Shown: piece after piece, positions 1 to 5,877 of the stretch
Layout of the letters: every line of letters begins with the position of its first letter
Numbering within the stretch: the stretch's first letter is position 1
Assembly: GCA_029268325.1 (NCBI GenBank)
Contig: JAJUGC010000037.1
Span: forward strand, 1 to 10,693
Source of the DNA: Gammaproteobacteria bacterium
GTDB lineage: Bacteria; Pseudomonadota; Gammaproteobacteria; Pseudomonadales; Oleiphilaceae
Reading direction: 5' to 3'
DNA: 10,693 nucleotides
Translations under genes and position numbers: made by a program
Notes under the pieces: generated by a model
Told to the model about the DNA's origin: nothing
The model's input: only the letters and a program-made list of their open reading frames with translations
The model's database searches: none

Positions 1-1436
1 ATCATGGCGATTGACGCAACAGGTCCCCAGCTACCGGCCGGATACCGCCTCGGCGGCGGCATATCCGCCCAGCCTTCGATCACCTGATCGATCCATTGCC
101 AGGCATATTCGACCTCGTCACGCCGCACAAACAAATACTGGTTGCCGTTCATCACCTCCCACAGCAGGCGTTCGTAGGCATCCGGAATACGTTCTCTTTT
201 GAAAGCTTCTGAAAAGCTAAGCTGTAATGGCCCCGGGCGCAAGCGCATGCCCTTGTCTAGCCCCTGATCCTTGGTCAGCACCTGCAGGGAAATTCCCTCA
301 TCGGGCTGCAGGCGAATAATGAGCAGGTTATTGGCCAGATGCTTCTGGTCCGGGTCAAAAATATAGAAAGGCGCCGGTTTGAAATGAATAATAATTTGGG
401 ACAGCTTCTCCGCCATGCGCTTGCCTGTGCGCAGGTAAAACGGCACACCGGCCCAGCGCCAGTTACAGATTTCCACCTTCATGGACACAAAGGTTTCCGT
501 AGAGCTATCCGCCACGGCCCCCGGCTCTTCCAGGTAACCGGGCACCGGACGACCGTCGATGATTCCGGCCGTGTATTGCCCCCGTACCAGATGGGTGTCG
601 GCCCGCTCCGGCGTAATACGGTTGAGAGCCTTAAGAACCTTGACCTTCTCATCACGAATACTGTCGGCAGACAGATCTGAAGGCGGGTCCATGGCAATCA
701 GGCACAGTAACTGCAACAGATGGTTCTGCACCATGTCCCGCAACTGTCCGGCCTGGTCGAAATAGCCCCAGCGCCCCTCAATGCCCACCTTTTCCGCAAC
801 CGTAATCTCCACATGGGAGATACTGGTGTTGTTCCACTGGCTGGCAAACAGGTTATTGGCAAAGCGCAAGGCAATAAGGTTCTGTACCGTCTCCTTGCCC
901 AGGTAGTGGTCAATCCGAAATAGTTGGGACTCGCTGAAGAACTGGGCGAGCCGGTCATTAATGAGGCGGGAGGACTCCAAATCGTGTCCGATGGGCTTTT
1001 CCACCACCACCCGGGTATTGGCGGAAATCACTCCACTGTTGTGCAGGTTCTCTCCAATATCCCCATAAATTGAAGGAGGTGTGGCCATGTATACGATCAA
1101 GGGAACATCACGGTTGAGACGCCAATCCCGAAGGGCCGGGTACTTTTCCGGTGCGGTGAAATCAAGGGCCAGGTAGTGGATTCGGCTTACCAGCCGCTGG
1201 AAAACTTCGTCATCAACAGGGGTTGCCTTGAGGTGTTTTTCCAGCCCTTGCCGAAGCTGTTGGCCAAATGCGGAAAGGTCCATTTCATCCAGGCCGAGCG
1301 CCAGAACACGGGTCTGCTCCCCCAGTAATCCCGCCCGCTCCAACTGATAAAGGGCCGGAAACAACTTGCGCCGCGCCAGGTCGCCCAAGGCGCCGAACAT
1401 GGCGATGTCACAATTCGGTTTCTCGATACGGGCCAT
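1..1436 (-). CDS. zwf: glucose-6-phosphate 1-dehydrogenase (3' end outside window)
   Basis: Oxidises glucose-6-phosphate to 6-phosphogluconolactone with NAD(P)+, feeding the oxidative pentose-phosphate and Entner-Doudoroff routes in the cytoplasm. My own reading of this frame gives 478 residues before the window edge. The N-terminal Rossmann fingerprint is GALGDLA at residues 15-21 (usual form GASGDLA), followed by RRKL. The coenzyme/substrate loop EKPIGHD is at 146-152, the family signature RIDHYLGKE at 174-182 (catalytic Asp176/His177), and the second conserved His is in MVQNHLL at 239. The last visible residues, WGPVASIAM, align with the E. coli C-terminus (WGPVASVAM), so only about a dozen residues are missing. 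The ATG at 1436 places the Rossmann motif at the normal distance; its Shine-Dalgarno sequence is poor. It lies 81 nt after the OmpA-like gene, with a hairpin between them, so cotranscription is uncertain. The pgl or edd genes often found next to zwf would lie beyond position 1. Confidence 0.96.
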   Translation of the reverse strand, partial: MARIEKPNCDIAMFGALGDLARRKLFPALYQLERAGLLGEQTRVLALGLDEMDLSAFGQQLRQGLEKHLKATPVDDEVFQRLVSRIHYLALDFTAPEKYPALRDWRLNRDVPLIVYMATPPSIYGDIGENLHNSGVISANTRVVVEKPIGHDLESSRLINDRLAQFFSESQLFRIDHYLGKETVQNLIALRFANNLFASQWNNTSISHVEITVAEKVGIEGRWGYFDQAGQLRDMVQNHLLQLLCLIAMDPPSDLSADSIRDEKVKVLKALNRITPERADTHLVRGQYTAGIIDGRPVPGYLEEPGAVADSSTETFVSMKVEICNWRWAGVPFYLRTGKRMAEKLSQIIIHFKPAPFYIFDPDQKHLANNLLIIRLQPDEGISLQVLTKDQGLDKGMRLRPGPLQLSFSEAFKRERIPDAYERLLWEVMNGNQYLFVRRDEVEYAWQWIDQVIEGWADMPPPRRYPAGSWGPVASIAM

Positions 1437-1471
1437 GGACAATCGGACCAGGAACCGGAAAGCAGCGAATA

Positions 1472-1501
1472 CCCATCCCGCAACAGAGAATACGGGATGG
1501 G
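1472..1501. terminator. perfect 9-bp hairpin between the OmpA-like gene and zwf
   Basis: CCCATCCCG (1472-1480) and its exact reverse complement CGGGATGGG (1493-1501) enclose a 12-nt loop. It starts 17 nt after the stop codon of the OmpA-like gene and lies 36 nt before the zwf start. The GC-rich stem suits an end-of-operon structure, but neither strand has a T-run after it. It could be a weak or Rho-assisted terminator, a 3'-end stabilising hairpin, or part of the zwf leader. Confidence 0.4.
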
Positions 1502-1517
1502 CCCAAGAGCCAGCAGG

Positions 1518-2324
1518 TTAGCGGGGACGGATCTGGCCGGATTCGTCAGAAATCACCACCTCTACCCGGCGGTTGAGCTGGCGGCCTCCGGCGTTGTCGT
1601 TACTGGCCACCGGAAAGCTCTCGCCATAGCCCATGGTTTGCAGGCGGTTCTCTTCGATTCCGGCGCGCACCAGGACGCGTTTCACCGATTCCGCCCGGCG
1701 CTCGGACAATTGCTGGTTGAAGGTCTCACTGCCTGTACTGTCAGTAAAGCCCTCAATCATGGCACGTCGTTCCGGGTTCTCCTGAAGGTATTCAGCCAGC
1801 TTCTGCACATTGGTAACCCCGGCCGGGCTTAATTCCGCCGAACCGACGGCAAACAACACATCGCCCAAGGTAACCACCGTGCCCCGGTTCGTTTGCTTGG
1901 CATTGAGCTCTTCCAGCTGCTGCTCCAACTCCTGGGCACGTCTTTCAGCATCCTGAATCTGCTGTTCCCGCGCCTGCAAGCGGATCTCGGCCCGCTTTTG
2001 TTCCGCGGTGGCAACCAGCTCCTCAGAGGCTTTCTGGCTAGCCACTTCCTGGGCAATGGCTACCTTCTGGGTCGCAACATAGATCAGGTGATTCAGCTCT
2101 TCCTCGTCGGCCCCTTCCTCCCAGGCCGCCGTGGCTTCCCGTACACTGTCCTCAGCCGCCCGAAGCTCGTCAGTAGCATAGCGGATCACCTGGGGATCAC
2201 TGCGTGCAGCTTCATATTCACTTTGCACCTGGGCAAGTTCGGAACTCTGTTCAGGGGTGCCAGCACACCCAAGGAGCATGGCATACAGCGCTGCCACCAC
2301 AATCCATAGACGCTGCTTGTTCAT
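1518..2324 (-). CDS. OmpA-family lipoprotein with N-terminal DUF4398 region
   Basis: A 268-aa envelope lipoprotein, probably anchored in the outer membrane and binding peptidoglycan non-covalently. The signal peptide ends in a lipobox, LLGC, with the lipidated Cys at 20. Residues about 30-125 are a helical, Ala/Glu/Gln-rich DUF4398-like segment running into a coiled coil (about 105-143). Residues about 148-259 are an OmpA/Pal/MotB peptidoglycan-binding domain: GDVLFAVGSAELSPAG, then GFTDSTGS with Asp195, Asn203, LSERRAESV with Arg210, and a closing NRRVEVVI. Asp195 and Arg210 are the positions that normally grip diaminopimelate. The ATG follows the preceding gene's stop by 1 nt, and its strong GGGGAGG ribosome-binding site lies in that gene's last codons, so the two are one operon. 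The two products share the DUF4398 type and may interact. Function beyond wall tethering is inference. Confidence 0.92.
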   Translation of the reverse strand: MNKQRLWIVVAALYAMLLGCAGTPEQSSELAQVQSEYEAARSDPQVIRYATDELRAAEDSVREATAAWEEGADEEELNHLIYVATQKVAIAQEVASQKASEELVATAEQKRAEIRLQAREQQIQDAERRAQELEQQLEELNAKQTNRGTVVTLGDVLFAVGSAELSPAGVTNVQKLAEYLQENPERRAMIEGFTDSTGSETFNQQLSERRAESVKRVLVRAGIEENRLQTMGYGESFPVASNDNAGGRQLNRRVEVVISDESGQIRPR

Positions 2325-2325
2325 G

Positions 2326-2727
2326 TTAGCCTCCCCGCGATCCAGAAGTCGTATTTATTTCCTGACGCAGAACCTCCAGGCTTTGCTGAACCTGCTCGGC
2401 TGCGATCCGTGCCCGTTCAGAGTCTGCCTTGGCCTGGGCCAGCCGTGCATCGACTTCGGCCTGCTCCGCATACCTGCGAGCCCGCTCGTATTCGTGATCC
2501 TTCACTGCCTGGCGTGCCCGGTCCATTTTTTCTCGGGCGGCCCGCAATTCGGCAGGCGCGTGTTCCGGTGCCCCCGAACGGGTTGCCTCGTTCACCGCGG
2601 ATTGGGAAACCGCGAGCTGCTCTTTCGGCACTGGTACACCGGAACAGCCCGCCAGTGCGGCGCCTACCAAGGTTGCGCCGATCACACCCCATCGGAGGTG
2701 CTTCGGAAGTCCTGGCATCTTTCTCAT
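2326..2727 (-). CDS. DUF4398-type lipoprotein
   Basis: A 133-aa predicted lipoprotein. A basic N-terminus and hydrophobic stretch lead to the lipobox LAGC with Cys28. After a short linker, residues about 36-125 form one long, highly charged helical region rich in Ala, Arg, Glu and Gln (for example ELRAAREKMDRARQAV), typical of DUF4398. The family usually appears beside, or fused to, OmpA-domain lipoproteins, as here, where the next gene starts 1 nt after this stop. The ATG at 2727 has an AGGGGA Shine-Dalgarno sequence at suitable spacing; ATG at codon 4 is a possible alternative. A 7-bp inverted repeat spans the start. The molecular role of DUF4398 is not established; a periplasmic coiled-coil scaffold or stress-related envelope component is inferred from location and sequence. 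Confidence 0.88.
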   Translation of the reverse strand: MRKMPGLPKHLRWGVIGATLVGAALAGCSGVPVPKEQLAVSQSAVNEATRSGAPEHAPAELRAAREKMDRARQAVKDHEYERARRYAEQAEVDARLAQAKADSERARIAAEQVQQSLEVLRQEINTTSGSRGG

Positions 2728-2758
2728 TTCGATCCCCTACATGCGTCTGTCATCGAAA
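2727..2758. repeat. inverted repeat spanning the start of the DUF4398 gene
   Basis: TTTCGAT (2727-2733) pairs exactly with ATCGAAA (2752-2758) across an 18-nt spacer. The first arm reaches the first base of the start codon, and the Shine-Dalgarno sequence of the minus-strand gene sits in the spacer next to that arm. It could be an operator for a dimeric regulator or an mRNA hairpin around the initiation region. Seven-bp arms can arise by chance. Confidence 0.3.
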
Positions 2759-2876
2759 CAGGTCCCCTACCCTCAGCTGGGCTGAAGGCAGGTATCGGCA
2801 GAGATAGCGGGTATCCAGCAGATTAACGGCGCAAAGCCTTCCCACTCGGCCGCAGCCATGTCTACCGCCCTTTCCA

Positions 2877-2906
2877 AATATAGAGTCCTATTCCCGATGA
2901 AACGAA
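2877..2906 (-). promoter_or_regulatory. possible promoter for the lipoprotein operon
   Basis: On the minus strand a good -10 hexamer TATATT (2882-2877) is preceded by a weak -35-like TTCGTT (2906-2901) with an 18-nt spacer. It lies in the 208-nt gap before the DUF4398 gene and would give a leader of about 140 nt. The -10 matches consensus at 5 of 6 positions, but the -35 is poor. Confidence 0.28.
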
Positions 2907-2935
2907 GCGATGCCCTGAGGTATGGTGCGGCGTGG

Positions 2936-3157
2936 CTAGTGGCTTGCCGGGATTCTTCCCTGTAGGGCAGCCAGGATGGTGGAATCATCCGCCCGATATT
3001 CAGCCACCAGTTCCAACAGTTTGGTCTCGAACTCGGCTTCGTTTCGCAGTGCATGTTGTTGGTCGAGCTTGTCCAGTTCTTGTGCCAACTGCCACTCCAG
3101 TTTCTTGAAATGAGAAGGGGTTGTCCGAAAGGCGGGAATACTTTTACGTTCTAACAA
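2936..3157 (-). CDS. short MvaT-type (H-NS-like) protein, N-terminal oligomerisation domain only
   Basis: A 73-aa protein whose whole length resembles, from memory, the N-terminal coiled-coil dimerisation domain of the MvaT/MvaU xenogeneic silencers. An early IPAFRTT recalls MvaT's INEYRAT, then comes KKLEWQLAQELDKL, and the hallmark segment ALRNEAEFETKLLELVAEY (residues 36-54) matches the KLKKELEFEEKLRALMATY part of MvaT. It ends about 20 residues later and lacks the C-terminal DNA-binding region (YKNPHTGE...GGNHKTLKEWK). None of the three minus frames downstream restores that region. I chose TTG at 3157 because GGAGG lies 5 nt upstream; the longer reading from TTG 3169 would place this Shine-Dalgarno sequence inside the gene, and an in-frame TAG stands just before it. 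An N-terminal-only protein could act as a dominant-negative or modulating partner of a full-length MvaT, as H-NST does for H-NS. The family call rests on motif recall, not alignment. Confidence 0.7.
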   Translation of the reverse strand: MLERKSIPAFRTTPSHFKKLEWQLAQELDKLDQQHALRNEAEFETKLLELVAEYRADDSTILAALQGRIPASH

Positions 3158-3162
3158 AGTCG

Positions 3163-3167
3163 CCTCC
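3163..3167 (-). promoter_or_regulatory. Shine-Dalgarno sequence fixing the TTG start of the MvaT-like gene
   Basis: GGAGG on the minus strand, 5 nt before TTG at 3157. There is no ATG or GTG in frame before the MvaT-like region, and an in-frame TAG at 3175-3173 limits any upstream start to TTG 3169, which has no ribosome-binding site of its own. Confidence 0.6.
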
Positions 3168-3390
3168 AATTTCTACACACGTACCCTGATCGGCGGAAAT
3201 TCACCTAATCACTGTGAAAGGCACGAGACATAATGCACGCCGGGAGCACCGATTCCTGACTACCTGATTGCCAGGCAGACAACCAGACACCGGGCCGTTC
3301 CCAAAAAGTCTTGATGCGGAGGGCCATTCATCCGCCGTGAGAACCGTGCAAGTCCAATCTTTGCAGGAGCAGGCAGACGTTAACCTCAAT

Positions 3391-3427
3391 CAAATTTAAG
3401 AGATAAGGGAAAGCCCACACAAATTTG
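3391..3427. repeat. AT-rich inverted repeat downstream of opgH
   Basis: CAAATTT (3391-3397) and its exact reverse complement AAATTTG (3421-3427) are separated by 23 nt. Arms of this kind could be an operator or an AT-rich binding patch for nucleoid proteins such as MvaT. It lies about 230 nt before the MvaT-like start codon. It may be a chance match. Confidence 0.28.
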
Positions 3428-3439
3428 CCGGCCACTCTT

Positions 3440-3485
3440 CCCCAGGTCTACAGCTGAACGGAGAGCTCTGAGTGACAGCCTGGGG
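3440..3485. repeat. GC-rich inverted repeat just after the opgH stop
   Basis: CCCCAGG (3440-3446) pairs with CCTGGGG (3479-3485) around a 32-nt interior that itself contains the palindromes CAGCTG (3451-3456) and AGAGCTCT (3462-3469). It begins 5 nt after the opgH stop codon on the minus strand, which suits a 3'-end structure of the opg mRNA. No T-run follows, so intrinsic termination is not supported. Confidence 0.3.
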
Positions 3486-3489
3486 GGGC

Positions 3490-5625
3490 CTATTGCCAGG
3501 GGTGATGCCGAATGGAATGGCGAAAGCCGTTGTCCAACTCCTTGCCCCAGGGGCTGTCGGGTGGCGAACACCAGGCCTGGCGGTGCAGCCACTCCAAGGT
3601 CTCGGAATGCTGGGCAACCAAGCCGATATCATAGGAGTTCAAGCTGGCGGGGCCCCGGGCCAGGCACCGTTCCCGAAGGGCTTCGATTCGTTTGAGCTTG
3701 GCACCTTGGGGATGGCGGCGTGCAAAAGCGCCGTGCACCCTGTTCAGCACCGGGTGGAGCACCGCCTGCACAAAGGCGGACTGGGACGCCTGATGGGCTT
3801 GTGGCAGATTGTCACTTTCCAATTCTTCCAGCAGATTACAGCCTTTCACTTCCTCAGGTATCAGAAAGAATCCCGCCCGCCGGAAACTCTGCCCCAGCTC
3901 AATCCGACTCAACAGCACGGAAGTGGGCGCTGCCAGAATCAACGGAATGGCCACCGGTAAAGACCAATAGAAAAACATGGGATCCAACCATAGGGCAAAT
4001 CCGGCCCACACCAGCGCCAGCAAGGTTCCCGGTGCCTGATTGGCAATTGCATCGAGCCAGCCGGTTTCCTCGCTGCGGTTCTGGCCGGCCCAGCGCAAGG
4101 TCACGTTGAACAGGGCTTCGATTACATAACGGCTATGGGCCAGCATCCGGATGGGGGCCAGCAGTGCAGAAATCAGCATTTCCAGCAGAATACTGCGCCC
4201 CACGGCACCTAAGCCGCCATAATCCTGCTTTCGTCCACTGAGCAGTATATCCAGCAACGCCAGCAGCTTGGGGAAGAAGAGCAGGAACAAGGTTCCCCCT
4301 GCCAGTCCCAAAGCCCATTGGGGCCGCCATTCCGGCCACAGGGGAAAAAGCCGCGGCTCGTCCGGAAAGTAGTTGATGGGCCATAGCACCAACTGAGTGG
4401 TTTCCAGGGTGGCCAGCATTAGAAAGGCCAGCCACAAAGCGGACGCCACATAGGACAGAATTCCATTCAGGAAAGCCATTCGGTGAGCTAAGCGTAGACG
4501 GGGCGCGAACAGCAGCAGCCAGAGATGCTGGAGGTTTCCCTTGGCCCAGCGCTTATCCCGGGTCAGTTCATCGACCAGGGTCGGGGGCGATTCCTCGTAG
4601 CTGTAGGCCAGTTCCGGTTCGAGCCAGACTTCATATCCGGCCCGTCCCATATAGGCTGCCTCGACAAAGTCGTGACTGGAAATGCTACCACCGAATACGC
4701 CGGGGCCTGTCAGCCGTCGCAGGCCGCAGTGGCCCATAAAGGGCTCCACCCGGATAATGGCGTTATGCCCCCAATAGGCCGCCTCCCCTAGCTGGATTGC
4801 CGCAAGCCCCGTGCTAAACAGCGGACTGTAGGCATGATTGGCAAACTGCTGCACCCTGGCAAATAGGGATTTGCCATTCACAATGGAGGGGTTGGTCTGG
4901 AGAATTCCCACCCGGGGTTCCAGTTCCATCAAACGCACCATCCGAACCAGGGTCTCGCCCTGCATAAGGCTATCCGCATCCAGCACGATCATATACCGAT
5001 AACGGCGGCCCCAGCGCCGGAGGAAGTCCGCAATATTGCCGCTTTTGTAGTGCATGTTCAGGGTGCGGCGGCGGTAAAAAAGCCGCCCGAAGGCTTTTAG
5101 CTCCTCACAGAGGCGATACCAGCCCGCCTGTTCATTCAGCCAGTACTCAGGATCACGGCTATCGGACAGGATAAAGAAGTCGAAATGCTCTAACTGGCCC
5201 GTTTCCTGTAGGGACTGGTAAATTGCCCGCAGCCCCCCCAGGGTGCGACGCACCGGCTCATGATAGATTGGCATGACCACCGCCGTGGGGCCCAGGGGCA
5301 CCTTCTCCAACACAGAATCGGGATGACGACGCACAAGGGACTGGCGATCTCCACCCAGCCGCCGGATCAAAAAGCCAAACACACCGATCCAGAAGCCCAC
5401 TGAAATCCAGGCGAACAGGATCGCAAAGAGAACAATCAGCCCCTGCTCTACCCATTTGCCTCCGTGGTAGGGCAGCACGGAAACCATCACATAGACACCC
5501 AGACCTGTCTGCCCTAACACCAGCAAGGTCAGGCACATCCGCCGGATCCAGGCATGCAGGCGCCAACTCTGAGATCCTCCCGCCGAGCCAGCGCTACCGG
5601 ACGAGTGATTTATCTTCCCGCTCAT
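3490..5625 (-). CDS. opgH: glucans biosynthesis glucosyltransferase OpgH, short N-terminus
   Basis: Inner-membrane processive family-2 glycosyltransferase that uses UDP-glucose to build the beta-1,2-glucan backbone of osmoregulated periplasmic glucans. The protein is 711 aa. Two membrane helices (about 30-51 and 62-87) precede the cytosolic catalytic domain: VVMPIYHE (117-123), FILSDSRD with Asp155, KSGNIADF (194-201), VLDADS with Asp216/Asp218, SHDFVEA with Asp319, and the product-binding RDKRWAKGN (356-363). Several helices follow from about 383 to 575, including LLFFPKLLALLDILL and LLAPIRMLAHS. E. coli OpgH is about 847 aa; the missing part is nearly all of its long cytosolic N-terminal region, since TM1 begins near residue 30 here. 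The ATG overlaps the stop of the 84-aa gene (ATGA) and has a weak Shine-Dalgarno sequence, indicating translational coupling. It is third in the opgG-orf84-opgH operon. Confidence 0.95.
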   Translation of the reverse strand: MSGKINHSSGSAGSAGGSQSWRLHAWIRRMCLTLLVLGQTGLGVYVMVSVLPYHGGKWVEQGLIVLFAILFAWISVGFWIGVFGFLIRRLGGDRQSLVRRHPDSVLEKVPLGPTAVVMPIYHEPVRRTLGGLRAIYQSLQETGQLEHFDFFILSDSRDPEYWLNEQAGWYRLCEELKAFGRLFYRRRTLNMHYKSGNIADFLRRWGRRYRYMIVLDADSLMQGETLVRMVRLMELEPRVGILQTNPSIVNGKSLFARVQQFANHAYSPLFSTGLAAIQLGEAAYWGHNAIIRVEPFMGHCGLRRLTGPGVFGGSISSHDFVEAAYMGRAGYEVWLEPELAYSYEESPPTLVDELTRDKRWAKGNLQHLWLLLFAPRLRLAHRMAFLNGILSYVASALWLAFLMLATLETTQLVLWPINYFPDEPRLFPLWPEWRPQWALGLAGGTLFLLFFPKLLALLDILLSGRKQDYGGLGAVGRSILLEMLISALLAPIRMLAHSRYVIEALFNVTLRWAGQNRSEETGWLDAIANQAPGTLLALVWAGFALWLDPMFFYWSLPVAIPLILAAPTSVLLSRIELGQSFRRAGFFLIPEEVKGCNLLEELESDNLPQAHQASQSAFVQAVLHPVLNRVHGAFARRHPQGAKLKRIEALRERCLARGPASLNSYDIGLVAQHSETLEWLHRQAWCSPPDSPWGKELDNGFRHSIRHHPWQ

Positions 5626-5876
5626 AATCCATCGCCATAGCCAATACTCCCTCTCGCCAAGGGTGGGAATGCCGGCGGTAACGGGATCGGCGGCAATGGA
5701 AACTGCCGGGGCAGCTCTGTCATGGCAAAGGCCATGGGCGCCTGATCCGGCTGAACCAGGGCGTCCTCCACCAGCTTCATGGCCCGTAAGGACAGCTCAG
5801 GGGTCAACTCAATCCCGTTCGCTTCCAGGTAGGAGTGCACCCGCATCAACACCTGCTCCGAAATAGGCCTCTGCAC
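5622..5876 (-). CDS. 84-aa unknown protein between opgG and opgH
   Basis: Not a family I recognise. The first half (residues 1-43) looks helical and charged (ISEQVLMRVHSYLEANGIEL, then ELSLRAMKLVEDAL). The second half is strikingly proline-rich (PRQFPLPPIPLPPAFPPL, about residues 55-72). There is no signal peptide or membrane helix, so it is probably cytosolic. It starts with GTG one nt after the opgG stop, with GGAGG 9 nt upstream, and its TGA overlaps the opgH ATG. Such tight packing argues for a real, cotranslated gene. Because the adjacent OpgH lacks the cytosolic N-terminal region found in E. coli, this protein may be a separate OpgH accessory or regulatory subunit; that is inference from context, since no sequence similarity to the E. 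coli region is evident to me. Confidence 0.8.
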   Translation of the reverse strand: MQRPISEQVLMRVHSYLEANGIELTPELSLRAMKLVEDALVQPDQAPMAFAMTELPRQFPLPPIPLPPAFPPLARGSIGYGDGL

Positions 5877-5877
5877 A

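Larger units (their letters stand above)
3158..3489. other. non-coding stretch between opgH and the MvaT-like gene
   Basis: About 330 nt with no convincing gene: short minus-strand frames at 3201-3389 and 3386-3592 have weak or no ribosome-binding sites and no recognisable motifs. It holds the 3' region of the opg operon and presumably the promoter of the MvaT-like gene. Structures seen are an AT-rich inverted repeat (3391-3427), a CCCCAGG inverted repeat (3440-3485), and on the minus strand a small GCGGA/TCCGC stem (3335-3316) followed after 8 nt by five T residues (3307-3303), a weak terminator-like element. I found no clear promoter. Confidence 0.55.

Noticed and set aside
1893..2826. Plus-strand open frames opposite the two lipoprotein genes (1893-2309, 2257-2826)
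   Set aside because: They lie wholly or largely opposite genes with lipoboxes, an OmpA domain and ribosome-binding sites, and show no protein motifs; they are antisense shadows in GC-rich DNA.
2773..2935. Search for a frameshifted MvaT DNA-binding domain downstream of the short MvaT-like gene
   Set aside because: All three minus frames were read. One frame runs on as GKNPGKPLATPHHTSG, which faintly recalls the KNPHTGE loop, but the rest (no GGNHK-L-W block) does not fit, so a simple frameshift is not supported.
3472..4109. Plus-strand frames of 162 and 129 aa opposite the end of opgH
   Set aside because: OpgH is conserved through this region; the antisense frames have no recognisable domains or start signals.
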